From NCBI GenBank assembly GCA_035495815.1, contig DATJFH010000315.1:1-13945 (forward strand): a DNA stretch of 13,945 nucleotides. Direction: 5' to 3'. Every line of letters starts with the position of its first letter. Position 1 is the first letter of the stretch. The translations under genes and the position numbers were made by a program. Under the pieces are notes generated by a model. That model did not search any database, had not been told where the DNA came from, and was given only the letters and a program-made list of their open reading frames with translations. This document shows, piece by piece, positions 10,106 to 13,945 of this stretch. This stretch comes from DATJFH01 sp035495815. Lineage in GTDB: Bacteria; Acidobacteriota; Terriglobia; Bryobacterales; Bryobacteraceae.

Positions 10106-11253
10106 CTCCCGAGTTGATGGCCGATTTCGACCGCTTCTCGCACCGCGCACTAATGATCGGCGCCGCCGGGCTGGCGGCCTGCGCCTTGGGATGGTTCCTG
10201 AATCCGGACCAGTTCTACCGCTCCTGGCTGATCGGCTTCATGTTTTGGAACGGCGTGACGCTGGGCTGCCTGGCCATTGGCCTGCTGCACCAGCTTTCGG
10301 GCGGCGCCTGGGGCGTGGTGATTCGCCGCATCCTGGAATCGGCCATGCGCATGTTTCCGGTGACGCTGGCGCTGTTCCTGCCGCTGCTGTTCGGCATCCG
10401 CAGCCTGTACGTGTGGTCGAACCCGGCCACGGTGGCCGCCGACAAGGCGCTGCAGCACAAGGCCGCGTATCTCAACGTGCCTTTCTTCATGGGGCGGGCG
10501 GCGCTGTACTTCGCGGTCTGGATGGCGATCGCGTACTTCTTCAACAAGTGGTCGCTCGAGCAGGATCGGCGCGGCGCCGAGCCCTGGGCGAGCAGGCTGG
10601 AGCTGCTGGGCGGGCCCGGGCTGCTGCTGTACGGGGCGACGGTGACGTTCTCCTCGATCGACTGGGTGATGTCGCTCGATCCGCACTGGTATTCGACCAT
10701 TTTCGGCATCCTGTTCATCGGCGGACAGGGCGTCTCCGCGCTGGCGTTCGTGATCGCGACGCTGGTGCTGGTAGCGGCGCGTCCGCCCATGGCGGACGTC
10801 ATCACCGATAAGCATCTGCGCGATGTGGGAACGCTGCTGTTCGCGTTCATCATGTTGTGGGCGTACTTCAGTTTTTCGCAGTTCCTGCTCATCTGGTCGG
10901 GCAACCTTCCGGCGGAGATCCCGTTCTACTTGAAGCGTACCCAGGGCTGGCGGATGTGGGCGGGTTTGTGCGTGGTGGTATGCCACTTCGCGCTGCCGTT
11001 CCTGCTGCTGCTCTCGCGCGATTTCAAGAGCAACCGGCGGCTCATGGCTCGCATGGCCGTCTGGGTGATGGTGATGCGGGTAGTGGATTTGCTCTGGGTG
11101 ACCGGCTTCGAGCTGCACTGGCTGGACGTGGCCGCCCCGGTGGCCCTGGGCGGAGTGTGGCTGGCGGCGTTCTTCCGGCAATTGAAGCAGCGCCCGCTGC
11201 TGCCGCTGCACGATCCGGAACTGGAAGAGGCATTGGAACATGGCAGGGAGTAA
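10102..11253 (+). CDS. actF: ACIII subunit ActF, second NrfD-like membrane protein
   Basis: Second polytopic subunit of the complex, a paralogue of ActC, proposed in ACIII to contribute to a proton-translocation path. The 383 residues contain about ten hydrophobic helices, from ALMIGAAGLAACALGWFLNP to VAAPVALGGVWLAAFF. Recognisable conserved stretches are FMFWNGVTLGCLAIGLLHQL, GGAWGVVIRRILESA, SSIDWVMSLDPHWYSTIFG and AYFSFSQFLLIWSGNLPAEI. The C-terminal tail is acidic (HDPELEEALEHG). No heme or iron-sulfur ligands are present. ATG 10102 makes an ATGA overlap with the actE stop, and the 3' end overlaps the following small gene by 14 nt. ActF is distinguished from ActC by the SIDWVMSLDPHWYS motif and its position after actE. 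Confidence 0.95.
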   Translation: MTPELMADFDRFSHRALMIGAAGLAACALGWFLNPDQFYRSWLIGFMFWNGVTLGCLAIGLLHQLSGGAWGVVIRRILESAMRMFPVTLALFLPLLFGIRSLYVWSNPATVAADKALQHKAAYLNVPFFMGRAALYFAVWMAIAYFFNKWSLEQDRRGAEPWASRLELLGGPGLLLYGATVTFSSIDWVMSLDPHWYSTIFGILFIGGQGVSALAFVIATLVLVAARPPMADVITDKHLRDVGTLLFAFIMLWAYFSFSQFLLIWSGNLPAEIPFYLKRTQGWRMWAGLCVVVCHFALPFLLLLSRDFKSNRRLMARMAVWVMVMRVVDLLWVTGFELHWLDVAAPVALGGVWLAAFFRQLKQRPLLPLHDPELEEALEHGRE

Positions 11254-11620
11254 CCACGAGACGCGCGACGTCAACGTCCGCGCGGTAACCCGATTCGGCC
11301 TGGGGCTTGTCGCGGGAATCATCCTGGCGGTATTTCTGATGTGGTATTTGTTCGACCGGTTCGCCTTGCGCGAGACGCGCCGCAGCCCGCGCCCGGAGAC
11401 GATGGCGGCCAGCAATCCCCGCAAGGAGCCGCCCGAGCCGAGGCTGCAAAAGGCGCCGGTGCTCGATCTGCGGGAGTTCCGGGCCGGCGAAGACGCGGTT
11501 CTCCACACCTACGGCTGGGTCGATCCGGAGAAGGGCGTGGTGCGGATTCCGGTGGAGCGGGCCATGGAAATCGTCGCCAAAGAGGGATTGCCTTCGAGAA
11601 AAGAAGGAGGCGGCAAATGA
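11240..11620 (+). CDS. Conserved small single-helix membrane protein between ACIII and sco
   Basis: Function unknown. The 126 residues comprise a short polar N-terminus, one transmembrane helix (about residues 19-38, GLGLVAGIILAVFLMWYLF), a basic Pro-rich linker (residues 45-65), and a compact C-terminal domain with LDLREFRAGEDAVL, YGWVDPEKGVVRIPVERAME and AKEGLP. As I recall, a similar arrangement (an EPRLQ element, then YGWVD and VRIP) recurs in proteins beside oxidase and sco genes in other bacteria; this is memory, not a search. No Cys, heme or CXXC is present, so direct copper or heme binding is unlikely. It overlaps actF by 14 nt and sco by 4 nt, so it is made together with the complexes. 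It may be an accessory subunit of ACIII or the oxidase, or an assembly factor. Confidence 0.85.
   Translation: MAGSNHETRDVNVRAVTRFGLGLVAGIILAVFLMWYLFDRFALRETRRSPRPETMAASNPRKEPPEPRLQKAPVLDLREFRAGEDAVLHTYGWVDPEKGVVRIPVERAMEIVAKEGLPSRKEGGGK
11604..11610 (+). promoter_or_regulatory. Strong Shine-Dalgarno of the sco gene
   Basis: AAGGAGG sits six bases before ATG 11617, inside the end of the preceding gene. It fixes the sco start at the ATGA overlap; the longer open frame reaching back to 11341 is not the start. Confidence 0.75.
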
Positions 11621-12459
11621 CGACGGCCGTCTCACTCCGGCTGGCGCGCATCGGTTGCCTGGTTGTGGCCGCGGTCCAGCCGGTTCCCGCCCAGATGTTC
11701 CGCGAGCCCACCAATCCGCCTTCGACCGTCCGGCCGCCCGGACTCAAAGACGTCGGCATCGATCAGAAGCTCGACAACCGCCTGCCGCTCGATCTCCACT
11801 TTCGCGACGAAAGCGGACGCGACGTGCGGCTGGGTGACTTCTTCTCCACCAAGCCGGTGATCATCACCCCGGTATACTACGGGTGTCCCATGCTGTGCAC
11901 CCAGATTCTGAACGGTCTGGTGAGCGGGCTCAAGCCGGTCTCCTTCAACGCCGGCCAACAATACGACGTGCTGGCCGTGAGCTTCGATCCGTCTGAAACT
12001 CCCGAGCTCGCCCTGAAAAAGAAAGACAGCTACGTGCGCCGGTACGGCCGCGCCGGAGCGGAGAACGGCTTCCACTTCCTGACCGGCGACCCGCCTGCGA
12101 TCAAGGCGCTGACCGATGCGCTGGGGTTCCGCTACAGCTACGATCCCAAGAGCAAGCAGTTCGCGCACGCCAGCGGGCTGATGGTGGCCACGCCGGAGGG
12201 GCGCATCTCGCGTTACCTCTACGGCGTCGACTACGCCCCGCGGGACCTGCGCCTGGCGCTGGTCGAGGCGGCCGAGCGAAAGATCGGCACCCCCGTGGAC
12301 GAGCTGCTGCTGTTCTGCTACCACTACGATCCGGCCACGGGCAAATACGGCGCGATCGCCATGAATTTTTTGCGGCTGGCCGCCGCCGCGACGGTCCTCG
12401 GAATCGGAGTGTTGCTCACCCTCCTGTTCCGCCACGACCTCAAGAACAGGACGAGTTGA
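11617..12459 (+). CDS. Sco1/SenC-family copper protein for cytochrome oxidase assembly
   Basis: Thioredoxin-fold copper chaperone that helps build the CuA centre of oxidase subunit II on the periplasmic side. The 280 residues carry the copper site CPMLC (Cys90, Cys94) within YYGCPMLCTQILNGL and the distal His184 in FAHASGLMV. The N-terminus has a hydrophobic signal segment ending VPAQ, consistent with cleavage near residue 26. A second hydrophobic helix (FLRLAAAATVLGIGVLLTLLF) lies at the extreme C-terminus, followed by a basic tail. The protein therefore appears to be held by its C-terminus, unlike classical Sco proteins with an N-terminal anchor. A segment after the fold (ELLLFCYHYDPATGKYG) links to the helix. 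It lies directly upstream of coxB, its expected client, with a TGATG junction. Confidence 0.93.
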   Translation: MTTAVSLRLARIGCLVVAAVQPVPAQMFREPTNPPSTVRPPGLKDVGIDQKLDNRLPLDLHFRDESGRDVRLGDFFSTKPVIITPVYYGCPMLCTQILNGLVSGLKPVSFNAGQQYDVLAVSFDPSETPELALKKKDSYVRRYGRAGAENGFHFLTGDPPAIKALTDALGFRYSYDPKSKQFAHASGLMVATPEGRISRYLYGVDYAPRDLRLALVEAAERKIGTPVDELLLFCYHYDPATGKYGAIAMNFLRLAAAATVLGIGVLLTLLFRHDLKNRTS

Positions 12460-13436
12460 TGGGCTCTTCACTTCAATTATTTCCGGAGCAGGCCTCGACC
12501 GTCGCCCCACAGGTGGACGCGCTGTACTTCTTTCTGATCGGCGTGGCCATTTTCTTCTCGGTCCTGATCGCGGGACTGGTCGTCGTGTTCGCCGTCAAGT
12601 ACCGGCGGCGTTCGGAGCAGGAGCCGGCTCCCGCGCCCGCCACCGGGGGAACGGCGCTCGAGATCGCCTGGTCGGTGATCCCGCTCGGCATCACGATGGT
12701 GATCTTCGGCTGGGGCGCCAGCGTCTTCTTCAAGATCAACCGTCCGCCGGACGACGCGACCGAGATCTACGTGGTGGCCAAGCAGTGGATGTGGAAGCTC
12801 CAGCACATGGAAGGTCAGCGGGAGATCAACGAGCTGCACATTCCCGTGGGGCGTCCGGTGCGCCTGAAGATGACCTCCGAGGACGTCATTCACAGCTTCT
12901 ATGTCCCCGCCTTCCGCACCAAGCACGACGTGCTGCCGGGGCGTTACACGCAGACCTGGTTCCAGCCCACCAAGCCCGGCAAGTATCACCTGTTCTGCGC
13001 CGAGTACTGCGGCACCAAGCACTCCGGCATGATCGGCTGGATCTACGTGATGGATCCGCCCGATTACCAGGCGTGGCTCAGCGGCGGAACGGCCGAGGGC
13101 TCACTGGCGTCGCGGGGAGACAAGCTGTTCCAGGATCTGGCCTGCGTCAACTGTCATAAAAAGGACGGCAGCGGCCGGGGCCCGGCTCTCGAAGACCTGT
13201 TCGGAAAAACCATCGAGATCGAAGGCGGGCAGAAGGTCGCGGTGGATGAGCAATATCTCCGGGAATCGATCCTCAGCCCGCAAGCCAAGATCGCCAAAGG
13301 ATTCCAGCCCATCATGCCGACGTTCCAGGGACTGGTCACCGAAGACCAGCTTCTGCAGCTGATCGAGTACATCAAGGCCTCCGCCAAGAAGAATGAAAAG
13401 CCAACTCCCACGCCGGCCCGAAAGGAGGCGCGCTGA
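12459..13436 (+). CDS. coxB: Cytochrome c oxidase subunit II with fused cytochrome c (caa3-type)
   Basis: Receives electrons at CuA for the heme-copper oxidase. The 325 residues have two N-terminal helices (ALYFFLIGVAIFFSVLIAGL and IAWSVIPLGITMVIFGWGAS), a periplasmic cupredoxin domain with all CuA ligands (His145 in IHSFYVP; Cys180, Glu182, Cys184, His188, Met191 in CAEYCGTKHSGM), and a C-terminal cytochrome c domain with CVNCH (229-233) and a likely axial Met286 in IMPTFQ. The aromatic electron-entry patch KQWMWKLQH is present. The C-terminus is a Lys/Pro-rich tail. ATG 12459 overlaps the sco stop by one base; a TTG one codon earlier is also open but less likely. The fused heme domain marks the oxidase as caa3-type, able to accept electrons directly from a neighbouring complex. 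Confidence 0.96.
   Translation: MGSSLQLFPEQASTVAPQVDALYFFLIGVAIFFSVLIAGLVVVFAVKYRRRSEQEPAPAPATGGTALEIAWSVIPLGITMVIFGWGASVFFKINRPPDDATEIYVVAKQWMWKLQHMEGQREINELHIPVGRPVRLKMTSEDVIHSFYVPAFRTKHDVLPGRYTQTWFQPTKPGKYHLFCAEYCGTKHSGMIGWIYVMDPPDYQAWLSGGTAEGSLASRGDKLFQDLACVNCHKKDGSGRGPALEDLFGKTIEIEGGQKVAVDEQYLRESILSPQAKIAKGFQPIMPTFQGLVTEDQLLQLIEYIKASAKKNEKPTPTPARKEAR
13421..13428 (+). promoter_or_regulatory. Shine-Dalgarno of coxA
   Basis: AAAGGAGG lies within the end of coxB, 13 nt before ATG 13442. The spacing is longer than ideal, but no better start codon follows closely, and the protein from this ATG begins like other subunit I proteins. Confidence 0.55.
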
Positions 13437-13441
13437 TCCCT

Positions 13442-13945
13442 ATGATTACCGAAGCGCCGGTTGAATCCAAAAATTACATCACCGCTCAATTCGGCATCCG
13501 GTCCTGGCTGCTGACCGTCGACCACAAGCGTATCGCTCTGCTATACCTGATCGCCATAACGTTCTTTTTTTTCCTGGGCGGGGCATTCGCCGTGATGATC
13601 CGGCTCGAGCTGTTGACGCCGGAAGGCGACCTGTTCCAGTCGGAAACCTACAACAAGCTGTTCACCAGGCACGGCATCATCATGGTGTTCTACTTCCTCA
13701 TTCCGTCGATCCCGGCCACGCTCGGCAATTTCCTGGTGCCCCTCATGATCGGCGCGCGCGACCTGGCGTTCCCGCGGCTGAACCTGGCGAGCTGGTACAT
13801 CTTCATGGTAGGCGGGTGCTTCACCGTCTTCGCCGCCATCTTCGGCGGCATCGACACGGGCTGGACTTTCTACACGCCCTACAGCAGCACGTATTCGAAC
13901 ACCTGGGTGCTGGTGACGGCAGTCGGCATTTTCATCACGGGCTTC
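13442..13945 (+). CDS. coxA: Cytochrome c oxidase subunit I, N-terminal part (runs off window)
   Basis: Catalytic heme-copper subunit that reduces oxygen and pumps protons. The first 168 residues are present with no stop before the window end. After a polar leader, SWLLTVDHKRIALLYL is the typical subunit I opening, followed by helix I (ITFFFFLGGAFAVMIRLELL), YNKLFTRHGIIMVFYFLIPSIP with the conserved low-spin heme a histidine in RHGIIMVF, GNFLVPLMIGARDLAFPRLN, and GWTFYTPYS in the loop before the next helix. The CuB ligands and the second heme site lie beyond the edge. It follows coxB after 5 nt. Subunits III and IV would be expected downstream but cannot be seen. Confidence 0.96.
   Translation, partial: MITEAPVESKNYITAQFGIRSWLLTVDHKRIALLYLIAITFFFFLGGAFAVMIRLELLTPEGDLFQSETYNKLFTRHGIIMVFYFLIPSIPATLGNFLVPLMIGARDLAFPRLNLASWYIFMVGGCFTVFAAIFGGIDTGWTFYTPYSSTYSNTWVLVTAVGIFITGF

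Noticed and set aside
10150..11508. 452-codon open frame on the minus strand opposite actF
   Set aside because: It is antisense to a clear ActF and the following gene, its composition is Arg/Gln/His-rich with no domain, and it has no ribosome binding site; it is a shadow of GC-rich coding DNA.

Overview
The window comes from a GC-rich bacterium. Its centrepiece is one long plus-strand operon (3940 to the right edge) encoding a complete quinol:acceptor oxidoreductase of the Alternative Complex III type (ActA-ActF), followed by a small conserved membrane protein, a Sco-type copper protein and the first two subunits of a caa3-type cytochrome c oxidase. The gene order actABCDEF - small membrane protein - sco - coxB - coxA, the extended Tat leader on ActB and the protein sequences resemble Acidobacteriota (Solibacter/Bryobacter-like). 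That placement is an inference from remembered family resemblance; Planctomycetota or another ACIII-bearing phylum is not excluded.

Layout: (1) 1-851, plus strand: C-terminal two thirds of a type I glutamine synthetase, cut by the left edge. (2) 852-972: short convergent intergenic region with a strong hairpin. (3) 973-2337, minus strand: complete formylglycine-dependent sulfatase with a Tat-like leader. (4) 2338-3939: about 1.6 kb with no intact recognisable gene. It holds a coding-like fragment (about 2893-3171) resembling the C-terminal half of a DUF4126-type membrane protein, two small inverted repeats, and just before the operon a good sigma70-like promoter (3818-3846). (5) 3940-13945: the respiratory operon. 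Nearly every junction is a stop/start overlap (1, 4, 4, 17, 4, 14, 4 and 1 nt, then a 5-nt gap), which indicates one transcript and translational coupling.

How the genes work together: ActC and ActF are NrfD-like ten-helix membrane subunits. ActB carries the iron-sulfur wire, ActA five c-type hemes, ActE one c-type heme, and ActD is a two-helix membrane subunit. Together they should oxidise menaquinol or another quinol at the membrane and pass electrons to c-type heme. The CoxB subunit has its own fused cytochrome c domain next to the CuA site, so electrons could pass from ActE/ActA directly to the oxidase without a separate soluble cytochrome. The Sco protein should help load copper into CuA. 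The window therefore encodes most of a bc1-independent quinol-to-oxygen branch; subunits III and IV and heme a biosynthesis presumably lie beyond the right edge.

Most of this is a known type of system. The least characterised parts are the 126-residue protein between actF and sco, the C-terminally anchored Sco protein and the decayed stretch before the operon.
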